In this document: one piece after another, positions 1 through 12,017 of the stretch | Numbering within the stretch: the stretch's first letter is position 1 | Layout of the letters: each line of letters opens with the position of its first letter | NCBI GenBank assembly: GCA_013146195.2 | Contig: CM028379.1 | Span: forward strand, 108,660,793-108,724,792 | Direction: 5' to 3' | DNA length: 64,000 bases | Origin: Codonopsis lanceolata | Taxonomy: Eukaryota; Streptophyta; Magnoliopsida; Asterales; Campanulaceae | Translations under genes and position numbers: made by a program | Notes under the pieces: model-generated | What the model saw: only the letters and a program-made list of their open reading frames with translations | What the model was told of the DNA's origin: nothing | The model's database searches: none

Positions 1-2
1 TG

Positions 3-179
3 TATATCAATGTGGTGACGGGTTACTTATGTTATATCTGGATTCTGTTATGCGCACTGTTTGCGTTTATTTCCACGGTTTACTTCATTGTCTGCGCGAT
101 AAAGAAACTACCCAGAACCATTGCTAAACGGAGGATGGGAAGAACAAGAGGAAAGACCGGGAATCCCGTTGATGTATGA
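3..179 (+). CDS. 3' end of an unrecognised membrane-protein gene
   Basis: An open frame enters from the left edge and ends at a TGA (177-179), giving the last 58 residues of a protein. The first ~35 residues are strongly hydrophobic (stretch WILLCALFAFISTVYFIVCA) and read as a C-terminal membrane helix. A basic tail follows (KKLPRTIAKRRMGRTRGK) and would face the cytosol under the positive-inside rule. The start and the rest of the gene lie outside the window. I do not recognise the family. The coding call rests on the clean frame to the window edge and the helix-plus-basic-tail pattern, so it could be a last exon with its acceptor upstream. Confidence 0.5.
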   Translation, partial: YINVVTGYLCYIWILLCALFAFISTVYFIVCAIKKLPRTIAKRRMGRTRGKTGNPVDV

Positions 180-498
180 ATCGGGAATGTTCACGGTACA
201 AGTTTGATGTTTCCTAATCTGCTACTGCTAGTGTGTGAAGCTTTTGTGTATTTAATGGTATTTTACCTGTCCTAATATGTAATTTGCTATGTAATATGTA
301 TTTGTAAAAAAGGCTTGAATTCGTGTAGCTTCGTTAATCCAATCTCTTTAGACATGTTTAACCAAAGAATTTTCCTAAGTGACTCTACACACGTTCTAAG
401 TTCTAACCCTCTACTAGCATCTAACTCAAACTGAATCCCACCACTTTGACGGCCTCAAACGTGAAATGTTGCAAGAAACATGCCCGCGATGAAATTGC

Positions 499-566
499 AT
501 TTGAGAGAGAGAAAGAGAGCGGGAGCGGTACGGAGAGGGAGTGAGCGGGAGAGAGAGAGAGAGATT
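499..566. repeat. GA-rich purine tract in the 180-858 intergenic stretch
   Basis: Interrupted GA repeat (gagagagaaagagagcggga...), ending in a pure GA run. The rest of 180-858 shows no coding signal. It should hold the 3' UTR of the leftmost gene and, on the minus strand, that of the SRPRB-like gene. Confidence 0.8.
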
Positions 567-858
567 CCTTGAACACACAAGATGGTATTCTCTCTAGTCT
601 TAGTAATTCTGAGTATCTGTTTCTCTACAAGAAATCACCAGTAGACCAAATAATAAAAGAGAGCAAAATCTAATGTCTAATCAAACCAAAATTGAAAGTA
701 CAAGGTAGGATCACTATTCACTAGCGACAAAGGTATTATCTATCCCAAAATTTCATTTCCAGCTCCATTTTCTCAATTTTGGTTGGGTTGTTTCCCATGA
801 AAGGGGATGTCACTCGAGCTGAAACATCATCTAATTTTGATACTGAATCGAATAACCT

Positions 859-3800
859 TCAAGCCTTCACACATTCCCTGATGAACTGCTCCAACGACGA
901 TATGTCACCGGTCACACCAGAAGCTTCAGCAACTGTCACTTTGTTGTGGCACTGAGAGAAAGTAAAGGCTTCCCCAGGTACACCAAGGATGAACTCATCA
1001 GAAATATCTGCTGCTGATACAGCTGTTCTTGATGACCGGAGCTTGTCACTGAATCAATTGGATCAGAAAATTCAAACTGTTAGTTCAAAGATAAAATAAA
1101 CCACAAGATAGGGTTGAAAATTTAGGTCATTCGTGAAATCCATTGAACAAAATTTTCTTAAAAGGGTTTACAACTGTCAAAATACCAGTATGGACATAAG
1201 AAACATTCAAATGAAACCTGCCTTTGCATAACAAGTACACACGGCTCACAAAAGAGTAATATAATCTTCACTTGTTCACTACCATCTAGACATGTTTAAA
1301 ATATGCACATGCAGGAGTATAAAGAAAAGCACTAAAACTAAACATTATAAGACCAACATCTAGTTGAAAGACTATAGAAGATAGTAACCTACATTTCCTT
1401 TTCGAGTTGCTTTCTGATGAAATCCTTAGTATGTGCAGTAACCTTGTCAACTTTGTTGCAAAGGATGAGAACTCAAAACTTTTTTCTTGACAACACTAGC
1501 CTTTGTCAAAATGTCATAAGAGGTACCTTTTGCACAGAGAACATCAGACGTTAGAACCCATTTCTGTAGCTTTATCCATGTGTTAATAAAACTTTCATAA
1601 ACCAAAAGTTGAAGCTTGCAAGTACTCGGAAGCGACACGACAGTTAGGCAAGAACTCCACAGCATCCACCACAAATACTACACCAGCTGCACGATGCAAG
1701 TACTCGTACAATATGGGCCGAAGACGTGAATGCCCATGAACATCAACCAGATGAATAGGCTTTATCTTGCCTTCTGCCAATGACACAAGAATAGTGAATT
1801 TAATCAAACTGGTAAGAGGTTAAAACAGAATAATATTTTAGCTTAAAACTCGATTTAGTTTCACAAGCTTGTGAGCTAATAGAGGACATCCCATTTTCTC
1901 ATCATAAGAAACAAATAGAGTTCTCGTTTAATGCAAATCAGAGCCATCAAATTGAATAATTAAGATAATTGCTCTTGGGCACATTCTTTACCTTAGTGGT
2001 CTCAGAGTGTAGCACAAAAATGTCCTCATGGGGTTCCATAGATGTAACTGTACCTTGAAGAGAAGAGCCATCTCGAAGCTGGTAGAGGCATAAAAAAATA
2101 TGTCATGACAGGTTTATAAAAAGAAACATATAGGCTGACCTGAAGCATTATAAGGACAATATAGAAAAAGAATATGATTTACTGGAAAATCAGATCATAA
2201 TCTGAAACGGCTTCCAAACCTATCAACCTAAAATGCACACAGATATTACTGGCAGTAGACTCAGACACGGGAGAATTCAATATAGACACTGATACAATTC
2301 AACAAGTCAAATATGAGTTTTTTGATTCATAAAATTATGATTTTTAACAATAAAAAAAATTATTAGAGAGTGACGAGTCGACTTAGGCCGCAAAGGGGAA
2401 CAAAAAATAATTAAAAAACAAAAGAAACAAAGATTAAACCTTAAAAATAAAAATAGAACTAGAGCTACCTGCCAATGCCTCCTAGATCCAACAAAGCAGA
2501 CCCCTGAAAAGACCTACAGCCTTGTTCCATAAAGAAGCTAGGAACACCACCTGATCCCAGAAAAGATAAAAGGCAACTGTGGGATTGTCAAAGATCCTTG
2601 CATTCCTCTTGGTCCAAATGCACCATAATGGAAAAAACACCACTAATCCCAAGGTTTTCCCTCTTTCCTATTAAAGAAGATACGAAGCCCCTCCAATCCA
2701 GAACCAGTAAGTCTTCCATAGACAAAGGGGCTCGCCCATTTCTAACCCCTAACCGAAACCAAGATCTAATCAAGGTAATTTCCCCTCCTAGGGAAAAGAA
2801 ACAACCACCTTGCAATCCTCTAAGTGCCAAGCAACTCTCCAGCAAGGGGGTCCCAAAAGAGAGAGAGTTTCAGCCTAAAGAAACCGAAGATAAAGGAAAA
2901 CGAAAACTCTGCACTTGACACTTGACAACAAAGTAAGGTGGCTAGTTAAGGAGCTGGGCAGAATCTGTTGACACCAAAATTCTAGAGTACGATATTGATC
3001 TTCAAATCAGACACCTCAATATTTGAAGGATAGTAATGGTTGATTGTAAATGGACTCCACCAACAAACCAACCCTCAAAAGACCCACCTCTGAGGCAACA
3101 ACCTACTCAAAAGATCTGCCACCAAAGAGTACAGAGAAAACAAATGATCAGTCTAATATTTCCAGAGACAGAATACCAAGAATTTAGGCTCCCCAACCAC
3201 GAAGACAAAGTAGCAAGAAGACTTCAAAGCAACCCATTATCTACTTCTTCAACGCTGCATGACCTTTGCAAGAAAATCCCAATTAACCCTGTCATTGACT
3301 TTTCTCATAATTGATCTTAATCAGTCTAAGCCTTGCCTTCCCCTCTCAAAAGCATCCTCGAGAACCTCGATTGCAACCAGCGGAAAATCAAAAATCTGAC
3401 ACCCTCCTACAAAAGCACTCCGTGAAGGCGAAATGTTATCGCCTAACATCTTACGCAATCTTTCAGCCAATTGGGAGACCTTACGGGCTCTAGGGACAGC
3501 AGCAGCAGTTTTTGTTATGTGGGATAGCAGGGTTTTCATTAGGATGGGATCGGATACAGGAACTTTTTCAGTTTCTTTTCTTTTAAAGGTGGAAAAAGAC
3601 AAGATCCATTTATTTATGGGAATTTATGGTCAGTGTTTGGGGGATTCGCGAAAGGTTTTGGGGGAGGGTTGAAATCTCTTAAACAGAGGTGGAATGTTCC
3701 ATGGTGTCTAGGGGGTGACCGGGTGACTTTAATGTAATTTGATTCCCTCACGAACGCACTGGTTCCTGCTGTCTCTCTCATGCCATGTTGAAATTGAATG

Positions 3801-6800
3801 ATTAAACCATGAATTGGAGCTAACAAGAGGTTGCTTCACTTGGTTCAGAAATAATGAGACTCCGAAATGACCTTTCCAATCACCTTTCTCAACTGAAGCC
3901 GAACACTTTAACGATCAGCTTGTGAGTTCCTCCGATTAGACTAATTGGCCTGTAGTCTTTCAAGTCACTTGCAACTTTCTTGACGCGTATTTTATTGCAT
4001 ATGAAACTATGGATGCTAGATTGGAAAGTGGAGTTCCAGGTTTGTTATGCAAGTTGTGCAAGTTGAGCAAGTTGGATACTAAAAAAGCTTATGACCACAT
4101 TAGTTGGGACTTTTTGATTTATATGATGAATAGATTGGGTTACGGGGTCAAATGAAAGAATTGGATTTAGTTCTGCTTCTCTTCGGTCGATTTCTCAACC
4201 TTTGGTTAATGGAGAGTTTGGTGGGTTTTTTTTGCTAGCTCAAGGGATTTGCACCAGGGAGACCCCCTTTCTTCTTTCCTTTTTATCCTTATAATGGAGA
4301 CCTTGGGATGGAACATTCATTCGTAGTCTCAAAGTGAGAACAGTCAGAGTGTAATTGTGTCACACTTTCTTTTGCAGATGATACTCTCATTTTTTGAGGC
4401 AGACGATTTTCAATTGGGTTATTTATGACTAGTGTCGCTTAGAAGAGACATTTCCAAGTGTGAAATATAATTAGTAGGGAATGTGGAGAACATTGAGTCT
4501 TTAGCTTCATTTTTCGGGTGTAAGGTTACTCATCTCCTGGTTTCTAATCTTGGTCTACCTATAGGTGATCCTTTCAAGAGCACACCTATTTTTTTATTTT
4601 TTTTATAAGTAAATATGGTATATAAATGAAAGCGTCAAAACAGGTGACGCGTCCAATGTACATAGACAATATACAACCCTCCCTCGCTAGCCAACAAAAA
4701 TGTTATCCACAAACTCTACAAAAGGATTAGATCCCGTCAAAACTGCCTCATCACACCAAAAATACATAGTCTCTGATTTTTGATCCCCTCCAAATTCCTT
4801 TCCTCGTTCTCGAAAGCCCTAAGGTTTCTTTCTTTCCAGATAGACCAACAAACCGCTAGAGGAGCAACATCCCAAAAACACTTTTTTCTTTTGCGCTTGT
4901 ACAAAGTCCAGCACAAAAGCAGCTCCTTGATCAAGTTTGGCAACACCCAAGTAACTTGAAACAGATTCAATATAAAACTCCACAAGTCACTTGCAACCGG
5001 GCATGAATCAGCAGATGATTCACACTTTCTCCGTCTCTCTTGCACATGAAACACCAATTAGTATAGATTTTTCTCCGCCCCCTCAAGTTATCACACCTAT
5101 TTGGAATCTAGAAACTGAAAGATTTGAACGTCCTCGCAGGTTGGAAGGATCACCTTCTGTCCAATTGGGGGGGTCAACTCTAAAATAGCACTCTACCCGA
5201 CCTGCCTACCTATCATCCTACCTATTTTATGTCGTTATTCATTTTACCTGCCTCCATTCAAAAGAGGTTCAAGAAGTTGGAAAGAGATTGTTTGTGGGAA
5301 AGTGAGATGGAGCGTAAATATCATTTGCTCAAATGGGAAAAGGTATGTGCAAGTGTGAGAGAAGGCGGTTTAGGAATTATAAACCCCAGGCTTTTCAATG
5401 ATGCTTTGCTGGGTAAGTGGTTTTAGAGATTCATGACAGACATAAATGTTTTATGGAGGAAATTGGCGGTGAGTAAGTATGGTGAAGAGGATCATCTATC
5501 GTTTCTGAATGGAGAATAATATTTAGGGAACCTAGACGTGTGACTTGATCCACTTCGTATCTCAAACAGATTTTGTAGCAGTAACAATGGCACGATCCCA
5601 GGTGTGACATGATTTTCTTACGTCAATACATTAACCTTCCAGAACACAATAGATTTCCCTAATTTTTTGGGCCTTTTTCTTAGGGTGAACTTAAGGGCAT
5701 AGTCCCATCTTTAATATTCATAGCAAACAAAGGGCTGTTCTCCATAAACTTTTATGTCTCTTTGCTTTATTTATTTTCTATTTTTTCATCTTGTCCTCCA
5801 TTTCAGAATTACTTTACTCCTTCATATGGGTTTTTTCTCTATTAAGGAATAAATAATATAAAGGCTGAAGCAGTATTTGGTTTATTTACAAATATTGGTC
5901 TCAATGCGGCCCCTTGATAACGTGATGAAAACTCAGCCCAGTTTCATTTCCTTGAAAATATTTACTAAAATAATGTAACAGTGGACACTTTTTACCACTG
6001 GCATTTGATTAACAATCATGCACTCAAGTACCTAATATAATATAAATATGGTAAATTGACGAGAACCAACTAGCCAAGGGGGCACTTTGTTGTGAGGTCT
6101 TACCTGGTAAAAGAGAACGGTTTTCCCGCTTCCACTAAGCCCAGTAAGGACAATAGTATTAGATATTGTGCGTTTGAACAGGCTAACTGCAGTAGTGAGT
6201 GAAAACAAAGGATTAAAATATAGTAATCTCAGGCAGTAACAGATGGTAGACAATGATTATAGCATGTATAACCCTTTTACCACAACAAATAGATAGATAT
6301 TAAAGAGAGAGAGAGAGAGATGTTAAAAGCACATTCCTGAGAGGAAAGAACAAAGGTTGCATGAAGTTCCTTTGTGATTTCTGTGAGGTATCAGACTGAA
6401 TTCTCGGTTATGCAAGAAACATTTGTTTTTTGTAAATCCTGCTGTAAGATTTTGCCATCTTTCTTGAATAAATATTATTTGTTCACTCGTTCATTTTTGG
6501 ATCTCTAAACAAAATTTCCTGCCATTGTCACTAGCGAATGTACTTGTTCAGTAGTTGGAAGGCGGACTTCAATGCTCCCTAAATTTTGTGTAGTTTGCTA
6601 CTTTTTTTTTTTTTGATAGGTAAATGTGACCCCTTGTTGGTATGGGGATTGGAACCAACAAGGGGTCAAATTTACCTTCTTTTTTTTTGATAAGTAAACG
6701 ATTTGTTTCCAACTAGGGATCACATTTACCTAAAGCACCAAAATTTAACAGGTACTGCAAAAAATAATTAATAGCGCAGAGTTGACTTGGCTACAATCAT

Positions 6801-9800
6801 TTGATGTTGGCCACCCTGGTCTTCCCGAAATGGCCGACAAAGAAGTGTCACTATTATCTTACCAACCTGTTAGGAGAACAGAAACAGCTACTAGCGGTAA
6901 CAGATGGACTTTTAAACCATCTTCTGAGCAGAGCTAATATCCTACCCACCCTAACTGGAGATCGGGGGTGAAAACTATCAGTCACAGTAAGCTTCCTGAC
7001 CTAACTAAGTGTCCTTTGGTGGTACAAATAGGGTGTCTGGTCCAAGTTTACTATAGGCCCTTTAAAACCAATGAAGGCAATTTTTCTATTGACGCTGGCC
7101 AAAGTACATAGTAAACCAAAGGTTAGACCTAATCCAAGAGAAAGTAGATTGAATGTTCGTTTTCAACAAATATTATAAACTGCACCAAATGGCATTCTTT
7201 AACACTGCACGAACCTGAAATCATGAAATTAATATGTAACTGATGGTAACTTACTACAAGGGCCTTGATTCAAGATTAGGTTGAAGTGAGTCATGCAGCT
7301 CCAATTGAAGTACTGGGAGAAAAAGAAGTGCACTACTGCACTGTGATGTACTCCAATTTTTCTACCTTCCATTTTTCTNNNNNNNNNNNNNNNNNNNNNN
7401 NNNNNNNNNNNNNNNNNNNNNNNNNNNNNNNNNNNNNNNNNNNNNNNNNNNNNNNNNNNNNNNNNNNNNNNNNNNNNNGGATTGATGATGAATAGATTGG
7501 GTTACGGGTCAAATGAAAGAATTGGATTTAGTTCTCTTCTCTCTTCGGTCCACAGCCTTTGGTTAATGAGAGAGTTTGGTTTTTTTGCTAGCTCAAGGGA
7601 TTTGCACCAGGAGACCCCTTTCTTCTTCCTTATATCCTATCATGGAGACCTTGGGACATTCATTCGTGAGTCTCAAAGTGAGAACAGTCAGAGTGTAATT
7701 GTGTCACACTTCTTTTTGCAGATGATACTCTATTTTTTGAGGCAGACGATTTCTCAGTTGTAAGTTATTTATGACTAGTGTTTTTTAGAAGAGACATTTC
7801 CAAGTGAAAATATAATTAGTAGGAATGTGGAGAACATTGAGTCTTTAGCTTCATTTTTCGGGTGTAAGGTTACTCATCTCCTGGTTTCTAATCTTGGTCT
7901 ACCTATAGGTGATCCTTTCAAGAGCACACCTATTTTTTTATTTTTTTTATAAGTAAATATGGTATATAAATGAAAGCGTCAAAACAGGTGACGCGTCCAA
8001 TGTACATACTACATAGACAATATACAACCCTCCCTCGCTAGCCAACAAAAATGTTATCCACAAACTCTACAAAAGGATTAGATCCCGTCAAAATTGTCTC
8101 ATCACACCAAAAATACATAGTCTCTGATTTTTGATCCCCTCCAAATTCCTTTCCTCATTCTCGAAAGCCCTAAGGTTTCTTTCTTTCCAGATAGACCAAC
8201 AAATCGCCAGAGGAGCAACATCCCAAAAACAGTTTTTTCTTTTGCGCTTGTACAAAGTCCAGCACAAAAGCAGCTCCTTGATCAAGTTTGGCAACACCCA
8301 AGTAACTTGAAACAGATTCAATATAAAACTCCACAAGTCACTTGCAACTGGGCATGAATCAGCAGATGATTCACACTTTCTCCGTCTCTCTTGCACATGA
8401 AACACCAATTAGTATAGATTTTTCTCTGCCCCCTCAAGTTATCACACCTATTTGGAATCTAGAAACTGAAAGATTTGAACGACTTGGCAAGTTGGAAGGA
8501 TCACCTTCTGTCCAATTGGGGGGGAGGGTCTCAACTCTAAAATAGCACTCTATCCGACCTGCCTACCTATCATCCTACCAATTTTATGTCGTTATTCATT
8601 TTACCTGCCTCCATTCAAAAGAGGTTCAAGAAGTTGGAAAGAGATTGTTTGTGGGAAAGTGAGATGGAGCGTAAATATCATTTGCTCAAATGGGAAAAGG
8701 TATGTGCAAGTGTGAGAGAAGGCGGTTTAGGAATTATAAACCTCAGGCTTTTCAATGATGCTTTGCTGGGTAAGTGGTTTTAGAGATTCATGACAGACAT
8801 AAATGTTTTATGGAGGAAATTGGTGGTGAGTAAGTATGGTGAAGGGGATCATCTATCGTTTCTGAATGGAGAATAATATTTAGGGAACCTAGACGTGTGA
8901 CTTGATCCACTTCGTATCTCAAACAGATTTTGTAGCTGTAACAATGGCACGATCCCAGGTGTGACATGATTTTCTTACGTCAATACATTAACCTTCCAGA
9001 ACACAATAGATTTCCCTAATTTTTTGGGCCTTTTTCTTAGGGTGCACTTAAGGGCATAGTCCCATCTTTAATATTCATAGCAAACAAAGGGCTGTTCTCC
9101 ATAAACTTTTATGTCTCTTTGCTTTATTTATTTTCTATTTTTTCATCTTGTCCTCCATTTCAGAATTACTTTACTCCTTCATATGGGTTTTTTCTCTATT
9201 AAGGAATAAATAATATAAAGGCTGAAGCAGTATTTGGTTTATTTACAAATATTGGTCTCAATGCGGCCCCTTGATAACGTGATGGAAACTCAGCCCAGTT
9301 TCATTTCCTTGAAAATATTTACTAAAATAATGTAACAGTGGACACTTTTTACCACTGGCATTTGACTAACAATCATGCACTCAAGTACCTGATATAATAT
9401 AAATATGGTAAATTGACGAGAACCAACTAGCCAAGGGGGCACTTTGTTGTGAGGTCTTACCTGGTAAAAGAGAACGGTTTTCCCGCTTCCACTAAGCCCA
9501 GTAAGGACAATAGTATTAGATATTGTGCGTTTGAACAGGCTAACTGCTGTAGTGAGTGAAAACAAAGGATTAAAATATAGTAATCTCAGGCAGCAACAGA
9601 TGGTAGACAATGATTATAGCATGTATAACCCTTTTACCACAACAAATAGATAGATATTAAAGAGAGAGAGAGAGAGATGTTAAAAAGCACATTCCTGAGA
9701 GGAAAGAACAAAGGTTGCATGAAGTTCCTTTGTGATTTCTGTGAGGTATCAGACTGAATTCTCGGTTATGCAAGAAACATTTGTTTTTTGTAAATCCTGC

Positions 9801-12017
9801 TGTAAGATTTTGCCATCTTTCTTGAATAAATATTATTTGTTCACTGGTTCATTTTTGGACCTCTAAACAAAATTTCCTGCCATTGTCACTAGCGAATGTA
9901 CTTGTTCAGTAGTTGGAATGGGGACATCAATGCTCCCTAAATTTTGTGTAGTTTGCTACTTGTTTTTTTTTTTTGATAGGTAAATGTGACCCCTTGTTGG
10001 TATGGGGATTGGAACCAACAAGGGGTCACATTTACCTCTTCTTTTTTTGATAAGTAAACGATTTGTTTCCAACTAGGGGTCACATTTACCTAAAGCACCA
10101 AAATTTAACAGGTACTGCTAAAAATAATTAATAGCGCAGAGTTGACTTGGCTACAATCATTTGATGTTGGCCACCCAGGTCTTCCCGAAATGGCCGACAA
10201 AGAAGTGTCACTATTATCTTACCAACCTGTTAGGGGAACAGAAACAGCTACTAGCGGTTACAGATGGACTTTTAAACCATCTTCTGAGCAGAGCTAATAT
10301 CCTACCCACCCTAACTGGAGATCGGGGGTGAAAACTATCAGTCACAGTAAGCTTCCTGACCTAACTAGGTGTCCTTTGGTGGTACAAATAGGGTGTCTGG
10401 TCCAAGTTTACTATAGGCCCTTTAAAACCAATGAAGGCAATTTTTCTATTGACGCTGGCCAAAGTACATAGTAAACCAAAGGTTAGACCTAATCCAAGAG
10501 AAAGTAGATTGAATGTTCGTTTTCAACAAATATTATAAACTGCACCAAATGGCATTCTTTAACACTGCACGAACCTGAAATCATGAAATTAATATGTAAC
10601 TGATGGTAACTTACTACAAGGGCCTTGATTCAAGATTAGGTTGAAGTGGAGTCATGCAGCTCCAATTGAAGTATACCAAGAGAAAAAAGAAGTGCACTAC
10701 TGCACTGTGATGTACTCCAATTTTCTACTCCTTCCATTTTTCTAAAAGAGACTATTTTCTAGTTGGGAACAGTCCACTTAAAAGTCCTATTTGAAAAGGT
10801 TAGCTGATTAATATTTTGAGTTTCCAAATTATCCTCAGTAGACGACTCAAAATTAAGGAAACTACTTTAGGTCTTAAACTAAGGATATTTACGGCAAATC
10901 CCCAAAAAAAACTTACTCCAGGAAGGAGAAAGTCACTAGGAAATTGAGGGATGTATACAAAGTGGAAAAAGTAGTGCAATATGACGATTGACGTACTCCA
11001 ATTTTCTACTTAAATGAGTTTTCTAGTTGGGAGCATTCCACTTAAAAGTCCTATATCAAAAGGTTAGGCTGATTAATATTTTGAGTTTCCAAATTTATCC
11101 TTCGTAGAAGACTCAAATTTATGGAAACTGCTTTAAGTCCCAAATTAAGGATATTTATGGCAAATAAATTTTATCCCCATAAAAGTTTTGACTTCCGAAT
11201 GTGGATTTTTTAACCAGAATGAAAGGAGAAAGTCACATGGAAATTCAGGGAATTCACAAAATCATCCAGCCACCAAGACTCCGTGTTTGCTCAGTTTGAC
11301 CCCAAAATAGCTATGATGCATTGTTTGCACAAACATCTCTGCTGTATATAAGAACGACAAATTTGAAGGTAAGCAATTTTATTGATAAACGAGGCCTGAA
11401 TAATCACAAAAAAAAATATAGGATAACTCATGGTGCACAAAAGAAAGTGAAGTCCTCAACTATTTCACCAGATAACTTTATCCAATTCACAGAAGAACTA
11501 TGCATAATGCTTAATTGCTTATATGGCTTTAAGAATTAAAATTTAAGGATCTAACCACACCTCAAGAATTGAATGTCTGGTTACTAATACCAAAACAAGC
11601 TTGTGAAACTATTTGATTACTCTAAAAGTTTAAAATTTGCATATGAATCACTCTCACTCAAGAACATGCATATGGCATCACTGTGATTAGAACCATGACA
11701 TAGTCTTGCATAATGAGAAACAACAAACAAGGACAGTTAACTAACCCATGAATCGATAGCAGTGAAGATAATTATCATTTTTTTTGATAAAGGTAAAGTA
11801 TATAAAAAGAAGATAAATATCAATATTTTGAGCCTAAATCACAAGTAATAATGTGAGAGCGGTGAGACGTACTGATTAAGATGAGGAAGATGGTAAAGAA
11901 CAAGGCTGCAACTGTGTAATAAATCTGATCTGGAGGTATTTGATGAAACAACTCTACCCCGTGATGTAGCCACTGCTGTAGTTGAGTCTTTAACAGCTCT
12001 ATCTTATCCATATCCAT
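859..12017 (-). CDS. SRPRB: Signal recognition particle receptor subunit beta (six exons, frame errors in exons 4-5, exon 2 duplicated at an assembly gap)
   Basis: SRP receptor beta is a membrane-anchored GTPase of the ER that holds the alpha subunit and helps dock ribosome-nascent chain complexes. Minus-strand exons with GT-AG borders: 11873-12017 (N-terminal region and membrane helix AALFFTIFLILI), 6104-6186 (P-loop GLSGSGKT), 1992-2078, 1626-1773 (HLVDVHGHSRLRP, FVVDAVEFLPN), 1393-1526 and 859-1048 (ending FIRECVKA, TGA). Phases join cleanly at each border. Exon 4 has lost one base at its first codons (AAGGCAAG where AAGGGCAAG is expected). Exon 5 has two single-base gains, near 1516-1520 and just after the KKK codons. 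The family G3 motif DxPGH reads DVHGH. The family is certain from these motifs. Whether the copy is a decaying gene or suffers sequencing errors near contig ends is open. Introns 1 and 2 are large and full of LINE DNA. Confidence 0.85.
2480..3480 (-). mobile_element. LINE remnant, reverse transcriptase to zinc-binding end (minus)
   Basis: Read on the minus strand, 3321-3490 gives a LINE reverse transcriptase segment (KMLGDNISPSRSAFVGG, normally ...ISPSQSAFVxGRQI). 2590-2930 gives the C-terminal zf-RVT-type end (the tail of the ORF reads ...SIMVHLDQEECKDL, and a neighbouring frame has the usual W-I-W-T-K-R-N-A-R-I-F pattern). Several stops and frame changes show an old, dead copy. It sits in intron 2 of the SRPRB-like gene, in the gene's own orientation. 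Confidence 0.65.
3490..5520 (+). mobile_element. LINE remnant, endonuclease to reverse transcriptase (plus), with a nested LINE
   Basis: Plus-strand frames give an endonuclease-like part (3500-3850: FVMWDSRVFIR, then WNVPWCLGGD), then reverse transcriptase: DTKKAYDHISWDFL near 4076-4115, a degenerate F-A-D-D box near 4376, and the thumb/connection region 5229-5426 (FKKLERDCLWESEMERKYHL, REGGLGIINPRLFNDALLGKW). Stops and indels are frequent. It is interrupted at 4592-5091 by another LINE in the opposite direction. It joins the minus-strand LINE near 3480-3500 head to head, 5' ends together. Confidence 0.7.
4592..5091 (-). mobile_element. 5'-truncated LINE nested in the plus-strand LINE, with target site duplication
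   Basis: The minus strand encodes the zf-RVT-type C-terminus of a LINE (SCPVASDLWSFILNLFQV..., VCWSIWKERNLRAFENEERN). A 3' tail follows that reads, on the plus strand, as a T-rich run next to ataagtaaatatgg. CACACCTATTT occurs at 4581-4591 and again at 5092-5102, the expected target site duplication. Removing the insert restores the reading of the host LINE (GDPFKSTPIWN...). Confidence 0.85.
6619..6676. repeat. Long hairpin (23-bp arms), left copy
   Basis: Arms 6619-6641 (ggtaaatgtgacccc...) and 6654-6676 are inverted copies with one mismatch around a 12-base loop. It lies in intron 1 of the SRPRB-like gene, so it would be in the pre-mRNA. Confidence 0.8.
7379..7478. other. Assembly gap of 100 N
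   Basis: Exactly 100 undetermined bases, the usual placeholder for a gap of unknown size. Confidence 0.99.
7936..8442 (-). mobile_element. Nested LINE 3' end, right-hand copy
   Basis: Counterpart of the insert at 4592-5091, with the same coding end (SCPVASDLWSFILNLFQV) and the same 11-bp target duplication. Confidence 0.8.
9461..9543 (-). CDS. SRPRB: Second copy of SRPRB exon 2 (P-loop exon) beyond the assembly gap
   Basis: Same 83-base exon as 6104-6186, with the same acceptor and donor and the same codons for the GLSGSGKT P-loop. It lies in the right-hand copy of the 3.26-kb segment that brackets the N run. An mRNA would need only one of the two copies. Because the duplication starts and stops at the gap, I infer that one copy is an assembly duplicate rather than a real second exon. 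Confidence 0.8.
9979..10036. repeat. Long hairpin (23-bp arms), right copy
   Basis: Arms 9979-10001 and 10014-10036 pair perfectly over 23 bases. A third partial arm (aggggtcacatttacc) follows at about 10075-10090. Confidence 0.8.
10680..11250. repeat. Two diverged tandem units of ~280 bp in SRPRB intron 1
   Basis: The run gtactccaattttctac..., tttctagttggga, ccacttaaaagtcctat, gattaatattttgagtttcc and aaggatattta occurs once in 10680-10945 and again, in order, in 10963-11245. 11250-11872 shows nothing recognisable apart from a LINE-like tail (ttttttttgataaaggtaaa) near 11779. Confidence 0.75.

Larger units (their letters stand above)
4118..7378. repeat. Left copy of a 3.26-kb duplicated segment abutting the N gap
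   Basis: This stretch matches 7479-10743 nearly base for base, including the nested LINE, SRPRB exon 2, a GA tract (6308-6320) and a long hairpin. Differences are a few substitutions, plus a cluster of single-base indels in the first ~250 bases. The copy ends directly at the first N. Confidence 0.9.
7479..10743. repeat. Right copy of the 3.26-kb duplicated segment
   Basis: Begins at the first base after the N run and repeats 4118-7378. It holds a second plus-strand LINE fragment (7487-8880), a second nested minus LINE (7936-8442) with the same CACACCTATTT flanks (7925-7935 and 8443-8453), and the second SRPRB exon 2. Unique sequence resumes at about 10744. Confidence 0.9.

Noticed and set aside
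8088..8408. Independent small gene of 106 codons
   Set aside because: It is the C-terminal end of a LINE ORF (zf-RVT type) on a nested insertion, duplicated at the gap.
11321..11539. Open frame of 72 codons, plus strand
   Set aside because: Lies within SRPRB intron 1, Lys/Asn-rich from AT composition, no recognisable domain.
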